From positions 1-5,421 of the forward strand of contig JAGDCQ010000032.1 of the NCBI GenBank assembly GCA_017958465.1: a stretch of DNA of 5,421 nucleotides, written 5' to 3'. Positions 1 to 5,421 of the stretch are shown here, piece after piece (position 1 is the first letter of the stretch; each line of letters opens with the position of its first letter). Made by a program: the position numbers and the translations under genes. Source of the stretch: Lachnospiraceae bacterium. Lineage in GTDB: Bacteria > Bacillota > Clostridia > Lachnospirales > Lachnospiraceae. The notes under the pieces are model-generated. The model ran no database searches. It worked only from the letters and a program-made list of their open reading frames with translations, and was not told the DNA's origin.

Positions 1-1865
1 ATACCCTCACAAAAACCGGTCAGAACGCGGTTTACAGCTTTAATGCGCCTTACAGCACTTTTGACGGCAAGGCGGAACCGTACATCCTTGAAGACGGCCT
101 TGTGATCCTTTATAAGAGCCTTGACCTCCAGGGCGAGATTCAGGACTACCTTGTTTCGTACGATAAATACACACTTGCGCCGCAAAAGGAGTTAAAGGAT
201 CTCTGGCCGGGCTGCTCAAAGAACGTTTATCAATACAGCGACAACGGCATAATGGTCCTTGTGGAAAGGGAAGGCGAATACGAGTGGTCGAAGAAGTATC
301 GCGCCTATTTCTACAACGGCAAGCTGGAGGAGCAGGGAAACTACGAATTAAAAGGCGTGGAATACCCGACGCAGCTTGTTTTCAACGAAAAAACCGGCCT
401 GATCATTTACGCCGACGGCAGCAACTCTGTTTACGCATTTGACACAAAGACGGGGAAAAAGTCCACGTTTTACACCTTTAACGATATGCCGGGATACGTT
501 TACGACCTCTATCCGAGTGGGGAAGATGCCGTGCTCTGCGTCCTTTCGGACTATTCGAACAACAAGACCGTCAAACGTGCGGTAAAACTTGATGTTCTAA
601 AGAAAGAGATTGCTAAAAAATACGGAGACGAGTATTCGTATATCATCGAGAATCCCAAAGGCGACGGGAGCTTTGTCGCTTCAACCTACGAACCCTGCGG
701 GTTCAGGGTGTTTGACGCGGCAGGGAACAGCCTGAACATTTCCGTAGAGACTGATGAGGAAACGGAGAACGTTGTTGCGGATTGGGACAGGAAGGTGCTT
801 ATCACCACTGCTACCCTTAGATCATCCAATGATGCCATTGTAGAGTTTAAGTGCTATTCGATGAGCACAGGAAAGCTGCTCTCGGACTGCGCGGTCAGGG
901 CAACGTGCTTCAAATATGGCAAGTGCGCGCTGGATGTGAAAAATGGCCTTGTTTACCTTGCCGGCAACACTAAAGCGCCCGACGGCAGTACCGCAGGCTG
1001 TGTATATGTCTGGGATTATATCAATGACGGCGTGGAGAATAAGTCCGACGTTTTTGTAAAGCAGACTGTGATCACCCACAAGTTTTCCGACAGGATCGAA
1101 ACCTTAAGGAAGCGGATCGAAGAAAAGTTTAACGTTTATGTCTACCTCGGATATGAGGTCGCGGACGCCAATTTTACCGGATATGATGTTTCTGTTTGCA
1201 CGAGGGAATGGGAAACCCTTTTGACTCTCGAGCAGATCGAAAAGGTGCTTGGGGATTACCCGGACGGCTTCTTTGAACAGCTTAAGAACAGCGGAAAGAA
1301 GACGCTCGGGATCTACCTTAACGGAGGAATGCACGGCAATGACGATTATTCCGTGAACACTGCGTCGGGCCTTGCGCTCGTCATAGGATACGAGCGTGCG
1401 CTGATGGTGGATGTGAATTACCTTGGGGACCTTGCCGGGACCATGTATCACGAGATAACGCACTGGATCGATCAGACGATACATGATGCCGAGAATTCGG
1501 GACGTCACGAGGGATTTGAGGAAGGTTTTGCGGCGCTCAATCCGATAGAGGATTATTATCAGAATTCGTATGCCGATTTCAACGGCAATGAGGATTATAC
1601 ATACCTCAGCGCGCCTTCTTACGACGAGGTCTACTCTATAGACTCGTACGCAAGGACGTATCCCACAGAGGACAGGGCAAGGCTTGTTGAGTATCTGATG
1701 GATGACGGGAAGGGCTGGTCGCTGTATCACTGCCCGAATCTGATGAAAAAATATGATTATTATTTCTCTGTGATAAGGGAAACCTTTGATACCACAGGCT
1801 GGCCGGAGAAAACCTCGTGGGAACAAAAACTCGAGGAATGGAAGCAGAAAGCAAAAGAGGAATGA
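1..1865 (+). CDS. Putative secreted zinc metallopeptidase with propeller-like N-terminal region (5' end missing)
   Basis: The reading frame is open from base 3 onward, so the true start lies upstream; a GTG at 102 is only an internal codon. About 620 residues are visible. Codons up to about 1065 encode a beta-rich, repetitive region with short strands and motifs such as VYAFDTKTGK and VYVWDYINDG, typical of beta-propeller or PQQ/WD-like blades. From about 1077 a helical and then catalytic-looking domain follows, with TLEQIEKVLGDYPDGFFEQL, then HEITH at 1449-1463, then NPIEDYY and the motif YPTEDRARLVEYL. By analogy with HExxH peptidases of the gluzincin type, the two histidines and probably the Glu at 1668-1670 bind zinc, and the Glu of HEITH (1452-1454) is the general base. 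The frame ends at TGA 1863-1865, just before a strong terminator, so this is the last gene of its transcript. Any signal peptide would be upstream and is not visible; export is inferred from the domain types. The substrate is unknown. The peptidase assignment is fairly secure, the propeller assignment less so. Confidence 0.72.
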   Translation, partial: TLTKTGQNAVYSFNAPYSTFDGKAEPYILEDGLVILYKSLDLQGEIQDYLVSYDKYTLAPQKELKDLWPGCSKNVYQYSDNGIMVLVEREGEYEWSKKYRAYFYNGKLEEQGNYELKGVEYPTQLVFNEKTGLIIYADGSNSVYAFDTKTGKKSTFYTFNDMPGYVYDLYPSGEDAVLCVLSDYSNNKTVKRAVKLDVLKKEIAKKYGDEYSYIIENPKGDGSFVASTYEPCGFRVFDAAGNSLNISVETDEETENVVADWDRKVLITTATLRSSNDAIVEFKCYSMSTGKLLSDCAVRATCFKYGKCALDVKNGLVYLAGNTKAPDGSTAGCVYVWDYINDGVENKSDVFVKQTVITHKFSDRIETLRKRIEEKFNVYVYLGYEVADANFTGYDVSVCTREWETLLTLEQIEKVLGDYPDGFFEQLKNSGKKTLGIYLNGGMHGNDDYSVNTASGLALVIGYERALMVDVNYLGDLAGTMYHEITHWIDQTIHDAENSGRHEGFEEGFAALNPIEDYYQNSYADFNGNEDYTYLSAPSYDEVYSIDSYARTYPTEDRARLVEYLMDDGKGWSLYHCPNLMKKYDYYFSVIRETFDTTGWPEKTSWEQKLEEWKQKAKEE

Positions 1866-1873
1866 GTAAAGAG

Positions 1874-1900
1874 GGACAGTCCGCCGGGCTGTCCTTTTTT
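1874..1900 (+). terminator. Factor-independent terminator of the metallopeptidase gene
   Basis: GGACAGTCC (1874-1882) pairs with GGGCTGTCC (1886-1894) in a 9-bp stem with one U-G pair and a 3-base loop, followed directly by six T (1895-1900). It starts 9 bases after the stop codon at 1865. The opposite strand has no T-run after the stem, so it works on the plus strand only. Confidence 0.92.
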
Positions 1901-1901
1901 C

Positions 1902-1926
1902 GACCCGGAGAACCGTCCCCTGGGTT
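1902..1926. repeat. Short imperfect palindrome with GAGAACCGTCCCC core, possible dispersed REP-like element
   Basis: GACCC (1902-1906) can pair with GGGTT (1922-1926) around a core that reads GAGAACCGTCCCC on the plus strand and GGGGACGGTTCTC on the minus strand. From memory, a GGGGACGGTTCTC-type core inside short palindromes occurs as a dispersed intergenic repeat in several Clostridia and other bacteria, sometimes linked to Y1 (REP-associated) transposases; this could not be checked here. Only one copy is in the window and no transposase is present. It lies directly after a terminator, so it could also be a degenerate second hairpin. Confidence 0.4.
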
Positions 1927-1957
1927 GGCTTGTTCAAACAACGGCGCTACAAATCCG

Positions 1958-1986
1958 TTGCATTTCAGTTTGGGAAAATATATAAT
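1958..1986 (+). promoter_or_regulatory. Predicted sigma-A promoter of the glycosyltransferase-glf unit
   Basis: A perfect -10 box TATAAT is at 1981-1986. Exactly 17 bases upstream is a weak -35 candidate, TTGCAT (1958-1963), matching the consensus only in TTG. Transcription would start near 1993, leaving a leader of about 30 bases before the ATG at 2023. The site lies after the upstream terminator, where a new promoter is needed. Confidence 0.55.
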
Positions 1987-2022
1987 TGTATAGACGAACA
2001 AATATGAGCAGATGAGGGGAAA

Positions 2023-2979
2023 ATGAAAAAACTATCGCTTATAGTTTCCGTGTATAACGAAGAGGCGTCGCTGGCGCATTTTTACGATGTTACAACGGAA
2101 GTGCTTAAAAATATGGACGCAAACGGCGGGGAGCCCTACGAGGCGGAGCTGGTTTTTGTAAATGACGGCTCGAAGGACAAAAGCCTTGAGATACTGAGCG
2201 CCCTGGCCGATAAGGACGAAAGGGTCAAAGTGATCAGCTTTTCAAGGAATTTCGGGCACGAAGCCGCCATGACCGCCGGGATAGACTACGCCACAGGCGA
2301 CTTTCTGATCTGCCTTGATGCTGACCTCCAAAACCCGCCGGAACTTATCCCAAAGATCCTTGCAGAGTATGAGGGCGGGGCCGATGTGGTCCTTATGGCG
2401 CGCGAAGAAAACAAATCCGCGGGTTTCCTGAAAAAAGTCACATCCGCTATGTTTTACAAGCTCCTGAATAAACTGTCCGAGGTAGAATTCGAGCGCAATG
2501 TCTCGGATTTCTTTGGCATCTCGAAGCGGGCCGCAGACCTTGTGAGGGACAATTACCGCGAAAAAACCCGCTATCTGCGCGGCTTCATCCAGCAGATAGG
2601 GTTCAAGCGCAGTGTCATCAGCTATAAAGCGCCTGCACGCTACGCCGGCGAGAGCAAATACTCCATCGGGAAGCTGTTCGGGATCGCAATGCACACCTTT
2701 GACTGCTTTTCCGTAACACCGCTGAAAGCCGGGCTTGCGGCCTCGGCGCTGTCCATTGTGCTCACCATCGCAAGCTTTATCTACTACATAGTTTTCTGGA
2801 TCAGAAACGACTCGGGCTCCGGAGTTGCGCTGCTCTGCACGCTGCTCACATTCCTGTTCTCAATCCTGTTCCTGCTGCTTGGCGTGGTGGGGCAGTACCT
2901 TGGAAACATCATGCGCGAAGTGCGGAACAGGCCGGTCTACATTGTGGATTCGACCATAAACACCGAAAAAGACCGGTAA
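2023..2979 (+). CDS. GT2 family glycosyltransferase, DPM1/GtrB-like polyprenyl-phosphate glycosyltransferase
   Basis: The 318-residue protein has the architecture of membrane-anchored GT2 enzymes that move a sugar from a nucleotide donor to a polyprenyl phosphate on the cytoplasmic face of the membrane. Seen in order: SLIVSVYNEEASL near the N-terminus, the nucleotide-binding VNDGS (residues 46-50), SRNFGHEAAMTAG (74-86), the metal-binding DADLQ (99-103), SDFFGISKRAADLV (161-174), RYAGESKYSIGKLFG (206-220) and FSVTPLK (229-235). Two hydrophobic spans follow (about 237-260 and 267-290), then the typical tail ending RNRPVYIV. This matches the usual length and two-TM layout of the DPM1/GtrB/CsbB/ArnC-like group. 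The ATG is preceded by GAGGGG (2014-2019), spaced 3 bases. The gene is followed after 69 bases by glf with no terminator between, so the two are probably co-transcribed. The donor sugar cannot be read from sequence; UDP-glucose, UDP-galactose or UDP-galactofuranose are all possible. Confidence 0.88.
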   Translation: MKKLSLIVSVYNEEASLAHFYDVTTEVLKNMDANGGEPYEAELVFVNDGSKDKSLEILSALADKDERVKVISFSRNFGHEAAMTAGIDYATGDFLICLDADLQNPPELIPKILAEYEGGADVVLMAREENKSAGFLKKVTSAMFYKLLNKLSEVEFERNVSDFFGISKRAADLVRDNYREKTRYLRGFIQQIGFKRSVISYKAPARYAGESKYSIGKLFGIAMHTFDCFSVTPLKAGLAASALSIVLTIASFIYYIVFWIRNDSGSGVALLCTLLTFLFSILFLLLGVVGQYLGNIMREVRNRPVYIVDSTINTEKDR

Positions 2980-3036
2980 CGCGGGCCTGAAAAACGCTAC
3001 ATCACCGGACAATACAAAAAGATCAATACATCAAAC

Positions 3037-3043
3037 GGAGGGG
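3037..3043 (+). promoter_or_regulatory. Strong ribosome binding site of glf
   Basis: GGAGGGG lies 5 bases before the ATG at 3049 and fixes that start. The 69-base gap after the glycosyltransferase stop contains no hairpin with a T-run and no convincing promoter, which supports read-through from the upstream gene. Confidence 0.8.
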
Positions 3044-3048
3044 TTTAT

Positions 3049-4161
3049 ATGTACAAATACGATTATATCATAGTCGGCGCCGGGCTTTTTGGCGCCACCT
3101 TTGCAAACCTTGCGACAAAAGCGGGCAAAAAGTGCCTGGTGCTCGAGAAGCGCCCGCACATCGCAGGAAATATCTACACCGAGGACGTGGAAGGGATCAA
3201 CGTCCACAAATACGGCGCGCACATCTTCCATACGTCAAATAAAGAGGTGTGGGACTACGTGAACAGCTTCGCGGACTTCAACAACTACGTAAACTCGCCG
3301 GTCGCAGTTTTCCACGACGAGCTCTACAACCTGCCCTTCAACATGAACACCTTCAGTAAGCTCTGGGGCGTCAGGACCCCCGCCGAAGCCAAGGCCAAGA
3401 TCGAAGAGCAGAGGCAGGCCGCAGGCATCACCGAGCCGAAAAACCTTGAAGAACAGGCCATCTCCCTTGTGGGCACCGACATCTACCGCAAGCTCATAAA
3501 AGAATACACCGAAAAACAGTGGGGCCGCGACTGCAAAGAGCTGCCAAGCTTCATCATCAAGCGCCTGCCGCTCCGCTTTACTTTCAACAACAACTACTTC
3601 AACGACCGCTACCAGGGCATCCCCATCGGCGGCTACACAAAGATGGTGGAGAAAATGCTTGAGGGCTCGGAAGTCCTCTTAAACACTGACTTTTTCGAGT
3701 TCCGCAACACCCACGAAGCGCTGTTCGACGAAAACACGATCGTGATCTACACCGGCCCTGTGGACGGCTACTACGGCTACACCTACGGCAAACTCGAATA
3801 CAGAACTTTGCGTTTTGAGTCCGAGATCCTTGACTGCGACAACTACCAGGGCAACGCCGTGGTCAATTACACATCCCACGACGAGGCCTTCACACGCATC
3901 ATCGAGCACAAACATTTCGAGTTCGGAACACAGGAGAAGACCGTCATCACAAGGGAATACCCTTCCGAGTGGAAAGAAGGCGACGAGCCTTATTATCCGG
4001 TCAACAACGACCGCAACAACGCTCTTTACGCGCACTACAAGGAACTTGCCGATAAAGAGGAGAATGTGTACTTTGGCGGCAGACTGGGCGTTTACAAATA
4101 CTACGACATGGACAAGGTGATCGCAGAGGCCTTCGCCCTTGCAGAAAAACTGATAAAATAA
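3049..4161 (+). CDS. glf: UDP-galactopyranose mutase
   Basis: This 370-residue flavoenzyme interconverts UDP-galactopyranose and UDP-galactofuranose, the donor for galactofuranose residues in surface polysaccharides; it acts in the cytoplasm with reduced FAD. The N-terminal Rossmann motif GAGLFG (residues 10-15) and the acidic Glu33 in LVLEKRPHIAG bind FAD, followed by the family signature HKYGAHIFHT (53-62). Further hallmarks are PFNMNTFSKLW, YTEKQWGR (Trp158), PLRFTF, the RYQGIPIGGYT loop, TGPVDGYYGY, NYTSHDEAFTRIIEHKHF, EPYYPV and GGRLGVYKYYDMD near the C-terminus. By motif, Arg176 and Arg283 correspond to the two catalytic arginines known as R174 and R280 in the Klebsiella enzyme, and the substrate-contacting tyrosines are present, so the enzyme should be active. 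Length is normal for a bacterial Glf. It is the second gene of a likely two-gene unit with the GT2 enzyme. Codons are markedly C-rich at third positions (aac, tac, gcc, atc), more so than in the first gene of the window, compatible with good expression. Confidence 0.97.
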   Translation: MYKYDYIIVGAGLFGATFANLATKAGKKCLVLEKRPHIAGNIYTEDVEGINVHKYGAHIFHTSNKEVWDYVNSFADFNNYVNSPVAVFHDELYNLPFNMNTFSKLWGVRTPAEAKAKIEEQRQAAGITEPKNLEEQAISLVGTDIYRKLIKEYTEKQWGRDCKELPSFIIKRLPLRFTFNNNYFNDRYQGIPIGGYTKMVEKMLEGSEVLLNTDFFEFRNTHEALFDENTIVIYTGPVDGYYGYTYGKLEYRTLRFESEILDCDNYQGNAVVNYTSHDEAFTRIIEHKHFEFGTQEKTVITREYPSEWKEGDEPYYPVNNDRNNALYAHYKELADKEENVYFGGRLGVYKYYDMDKVIAEAFALAEKLIK

Positions 4162-4166
4162 ATAAA

Positions 4167-4184
4167 CCGGGCACCCGGTGCCGG
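4167..4184 (+). other. GC-rich hairpin after glf, without a T-run
   Basis: GGCAC (4170-4174 region) pairs with GTGCC (4178-4182) around a 3-base loop, extendable by CCGG-type pairs with one bulge. The following bases ATGGCCGGTAGCG contain no T-run, so this is not a standard terminator. It could be an mRNA 3'-end stabiliser or a pause or Rho-related site for glf, which otherwise has no visible plus-strand terminator. Confidence 0.4.
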
Positions 4185-4198
4185 ATGGCCGGTAGCGA

Positions 4199-4226
4199 AT
4201 AAAAAAGACCTGCCAACAGCAGGTCT
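4199..4226 (-). terminator. Factor-independent terminator of tRNA-Gly
   Basis: Read on the minus strand, AGACCTGC (4226-4219) pairs perfectly with GCAGGTCT (4213-4206) in an 8-bp stem with a 5-base loop, and the stem runs into TTTTTT and then ATT. It lies a few bases beyond the tRNA 3' end. On the plus strand the same stem is followed by AAAGAGC, so it would not terminate glf transcription. Confidence 0.92.
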
Positions 4227-4230
4227 AAAG

Positions 4231-4301
4231 AGCGGATAACGGGAATCGGACCCGCCTCTCAAGCTTGGGAAGCTTGCATACTACCGATGTACTATATCCG
4301 C
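4231..4301 (-). tRNA. tRNA-Gly (anticodon CCC)
   Basis: The minus strand folds into a complete cloverleaf of 71 bases including the discriminator. The acceptor stem is GCGGATA with TATCCGC, the D-stem GTAC with GTAT, the anticodon stem CAAGC with GCTTG, the variable loop AGAG and the T-stem GCGGG with CCCGT. The anticodon loop TTCCCAA gives anticodon CCC (plus-strand 4267-4269), reading GGG glycine codons. The discriminator is U (base 4231), usual for bacterial tRNA-Gly. CCA is not encoded and must be added after transcription. G18, G19, U8, A14 and A58 are present. The oddity is the T-loop TCCGATT, with C at position 55 (plus-strand base 4249) where nearly all elongator tRNAs have U, modified to pseudouridine. 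Positions 15 and 48 appear to be U and G, also an unusual pair. The gene stands alone with its own promoter and terminator. Confidence 0.96.
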
Positions 4302-4312
4302 GGACGAGCATT

Positions 4313-4341
4313 ATCATAACGCATTTCCGGAAAAAAAGCAA
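4313..4341 (-). promoter_or_regulatory. Predicted promoter of tRNA-Gly
   Basis: On the minus strand, TTGCTT (4341-4336) and TATGAT (4318-4313, five of six consensus bases) are separated by exactly 17 bases. Transcription would start near 4306, a few bases before the tRNA 5' end at 4301. An overlapping GATAAT (4315-4310) is an alternative -10 box. Confidence 0.65.
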
Positions 4342-4408
4342 GGAGTTTTTTAACGGTCTAAAAAAATCCGGCCCGTATGCCGATAAACACACAAATGGGT
4401 TTAGTTAG

Positions 4409-4426
4409 CGTGGGGAAAAGCCCGCG
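4409..4426 (+). other. Small hairpin in the leader of the LRR lipoprotein gene
   Basis: CGTGGG (4409-4414) pairs with CCCGCG (4421-4426), with one G-U pair, around the A-rich loop GAAAAG. It ends 6 bases before the AAAGGAG ribosome binding site. No known riboswitch consensus is recognised, and no clear plus-strand promoter was found between 4302 and 4443. It may be a chance fold or a modest translation- or stability-control element. Confidence 0.3.
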
Positions 4427-4432
4427 ACACCG

Positions 4433-4439
4433 AAAGGAG
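4433..4439 (+). promoter_or_regulatory. Ribosome binding site of the LRR lipoprotein gene
   Basis: AAAGGAG lies 4 bases before the ATG at 4444. It selects this start, which is also the one that gives a proper lipoprotein signal peptide. Confidence 0.8.
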
Positions 4440-4443
4440 CTAT

Positions 4444-5376
4444 ATGAAAAAAACTATCATCGCATTACTCATCCTTGCAACGGCCGTAATTGCCTCAGCC
4501 TGCGGCGCCGAGACAACTCCCGCCCCGAACGAGGCCTACTATGTAGAAGAAAGCGGCGAATACTACCTTGACGGCATCACCTACGAGTTCAACCAGCAGG
4601 AAGTTACCGCCAAAGCTAACGGCGTATACTCCTTTGACATCGTGGATTACTGGATGCCGGACTACATCCTTTTGAACGGCAAAAAATACAAGATCACCGA
4701 AACCATCGAAAACCTCTTCGTTGGTCAGGACGGCCTTAAAACAGTCAGACTGTCCGCTAATCTCAAAAAAATAGAGAACGCCCTCTTCGCGGATTGCGAC
4801 AAACTCGAAAAAGTCACCATCCCCGACAGCGTCGAAGAGATCGGCGACAGCGTCTTCTCGGGCTGCACATCGCTTTCCGCACTCACACTTCCCAAAAACC
4901 TTCGCTCCATCGGCGAAGAAGCCTTCTTCGAGTGCAAGACCCTTACAACGATCGTGATCCCCGACAGCGTCACAAAGATCGGCCCCAGCGCCTTCTACGG
5001 CTGCCAGCTTCTTTCCGAGATCACGCTCTCAAAGAAACTCGAAGCCATCGAGGATGAGACCTTCAACGAGTGCCCTGTCCTCAAGACCATCGTGATCCCT
5101 AACTCCGTAAAGAAGATCGGAAACGAAGTATTCTGGGACTGCACCGCCTTAAGGGAGATAACGATCCCCGATTCCGTAACAGAGATGGGCACAAGGACCT
5201 TCTACGGCTGCGAAAAACTTGAGACCGTTTACCTCTCCGCAAACCTGAAATCCCTCGATCACGAGACATTTGCTTTCTGCCCTGCGATCAAGAAGATCAC
5301 GGCACCCTGGCTCCTCGAGGCCACGCTTAAGATGATGTTCGTGACCGACGAAGTAGAGTTCGATATCAAAAAATAA
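4444..5376 (+). CDS. BspA-like leucine-rich-repeat surface lipoprotein
   Basis: The 310-residue protein starts with a lipoprotein signal peptide: MKK, a hydrophobic core (about residues 5-17) and the lipobox ASAC with Cys20 as the predicted lipidated residue. Cleavage before Cys20 would anchor the mature protein to the outer face of the membrane. The lipobox has Ala rather than the commoner Leu at -3. Residues 21-95 are a non-repeat, Tyr- and Glu-rich segment with no family I recognise. Residues 96-279 are eight tandem repeats of exactly 23 residues of the LRR_5/BspA (Treponema pallidum LRR) type, with consensus L..I.IP.SV..IG...F.GC. Each ends in Cys (118, 141, 164, 187, 210, 233, 256, 279). 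A partial ninth unit and a short acidic tail close the protein. Such proteins are usually surface ligand-binding or adhesion proteins; the ligand here is unknown. A further gene starts 11 bases after the stop and is probably co-transcribed. Confidence 0.88.
   Translation: MKKTIIALLILATAVIASACGAETTPAPNEAYYVEESGEYYLDGITYEFNQQEVTAKANGVYSFDIVDYWMPDYILLNGKKYKITETIENLFVGQDGLKTVRLSANLKKIENALFADCDKLEKVTIPDSVEEIGDSVFSGCTSLSALTLPKNLRSIGEEAFFECKTLTTIVIPDSVTKIGPSAFYGCQLLSEITLSKKLEAIEDETFNECPVLKTIVIPNSVKKIGNEVFWDCTALREITIPDSVTEMGTRTFYGCEKLETVYLSANLKSLDHETFAFCPAIKKITAPWLLEATLKMMFVTDEVEFDIKK
4729..5280 (+). repeat. Eight tandem 69-base coding repeats (LRR_5 units) of two alternating types
   Basis: The region encodes eight 23-residue units with no length variation. 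Units 2, 4, 6 and 7 carry an IPDSV- or IPNSV-type core; units 1, 3, 5 and 8 carry LSANL, LPKNL or LSKKL. The order is A-B-A-B-A-B-B-A, suggesting a 46-residue double unit with a phase change between units 6 and 7. The DNA copies are well diverged, so the array is old rather than a recent slippage product. Confidence 0.85.
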
Positions 5377-5387
5377 CGAGGTAGTTT

Positions 5388-5421
5388 ATGGGTTATAAAG
5401 TTCCTGTAAGGTACTACATAT
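5388..5421 (+). CDS. Start of a further gene, truncated by the window end
   Basis: ATG at 5388 is preceded by GAGG (5378-5381) with 6 bases of spacing and begins 11 bases after the lipoprotein stop codon. The visible product starts MGYKVPVRYYI and stays open to the window end. The spacing and ribosome binding site support a real gene in the same transcript as the lipoprotein. Eleven residues are too few to assign a family; there is no signal-peptide character in them. Confidence 0.55.
   Translation, partial: MGYKVPVRYYI

Noticed and set aside
102..104. GTG as the start of the metallopeptidase gene
   Set aside because: The frame is open upstream to base 3 with similar propeller-like composition, there is no ribosome binding site before the GTG, and starting there would give an exported-type protein no signal peptide.
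1104..1937. Long minus-strand open frame opposite the metallopeptidase, with smaller ones such as 1636-2001
   Set aside because: They lie antisense to a gene with a clear catalytic motif, have low-complexity Arg- and Ile-rich translations with no recognisable domain, and run through the terminator stem. They are shadows of the plus-strand codon pattern.
3679..4035. Minus-strand open frame inside glf, and a plus-strand one at 3815-4120
   Set aside because: Both lie within the well-conserved glf coding frame and show biased, Val- or Thr/Ser/Arg-rich translations typical of shadow frames.
4206..4226. The tRNA-side hairpin as a terminator for glf
   Set aside because: On the plus strand the stem is followed by AAAGAGC and not by T residues, so it fits only the minus-strand tRNA transcript.
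4391..4440. Leader segment with GTGGGGAAAAGCCC as a riboswitch
   Set aside because: The segment has only one short hairpin and lacks the multi-helix layout and conserved core of any riboswitch class I could match.
4377..4571. Small plus-strand open frame covering the lipoprotein leader
   Set aside because: There is no ribosome binding site at its ATG, it overlaps the lipoprotein start in another frame, and its Arg-rich composition looks like out-of-frame reading of the signal peptide and mature region.
4729..5280. Regular 69-base periodicity as a CRISPR-like or satellite array
   Set aside because: The units are in frame, diverged at the DNA level and conserved in protein pattern (LRR_5 type), so they are coding repeats and not an array of identical repeats with spacers.

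Overview
The window looks like chromosomal DNA from a gut- or rumen-type Clostridia bacterium (Lachnospiraceae or a related family). The clues are strong GGAGG-type ribosome binding sites, intermediate GC content, a tRNA-Gly(CCC) without an encoded CCA end, a BspA-like leucine-rich-repeat lipoprotein and compact factor-independent terminators. The lineage call is an inference; no marker gene here fixes the taxon.

Layout from left to right. (1) Bases 1-1865 hold the 3' part of a large gene whose start lies outside the window. Its product has a repetitive beta-rich, propeller-like N-terminal part and a C-terminal zinc-metallopeptidase-like domain with an HEITH motif. It ends at a clear terminator (1874-1900), followed by a short palindromic element carrying GAGAACCGTCCCC. 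(2) A promoter with a perfect TATAAT box precedes a two-gene cell-envelope sugar unit. The first gene is a membrane-anchored GT2 glycosyltransferase of the DPM1/GtrB type (2023-2979). The second is UDP-galactopyranose mutase, glf (3049-4161). The mutase makes UDP-galactofuranose and the GT2 enzyme probably loads a sugar onto a polyprenyl-phosphate carrier, so together they suggest a galactofuranose-containing or galactofuranose-modified surface glycan. (3) On the minus strand, convergent with glf, is a single-gene tRNA-Gly(CCC) unit with its own promoter and terminator. Its T-loop carries C instead of the nearly universal U at position 55. (4) After a leader with a small hairpin comes a secreted lipoprotein (4444-5376) with eight exact-length 23-residue LRR_5/BspA repeats. 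Eleven bases after its stop, a further gene with a good ribosome binding site begins and runs off the window (5388 onward).

The protein genes are all plus-strand and mostly concern the cell surface or exterior: a probable secreted metallopeptidase, surface-sugar synthesis and a surface lipoprotein. No CRISPR array, insertion sequence, phage gene or clear new defence-type system is visible. The points most worth a second look are the atypical tRNA T-loop, the alternating two-type repeat architecture of the lipoprotein, the propeller-peptidase combination and the GT2-Glf pairing.
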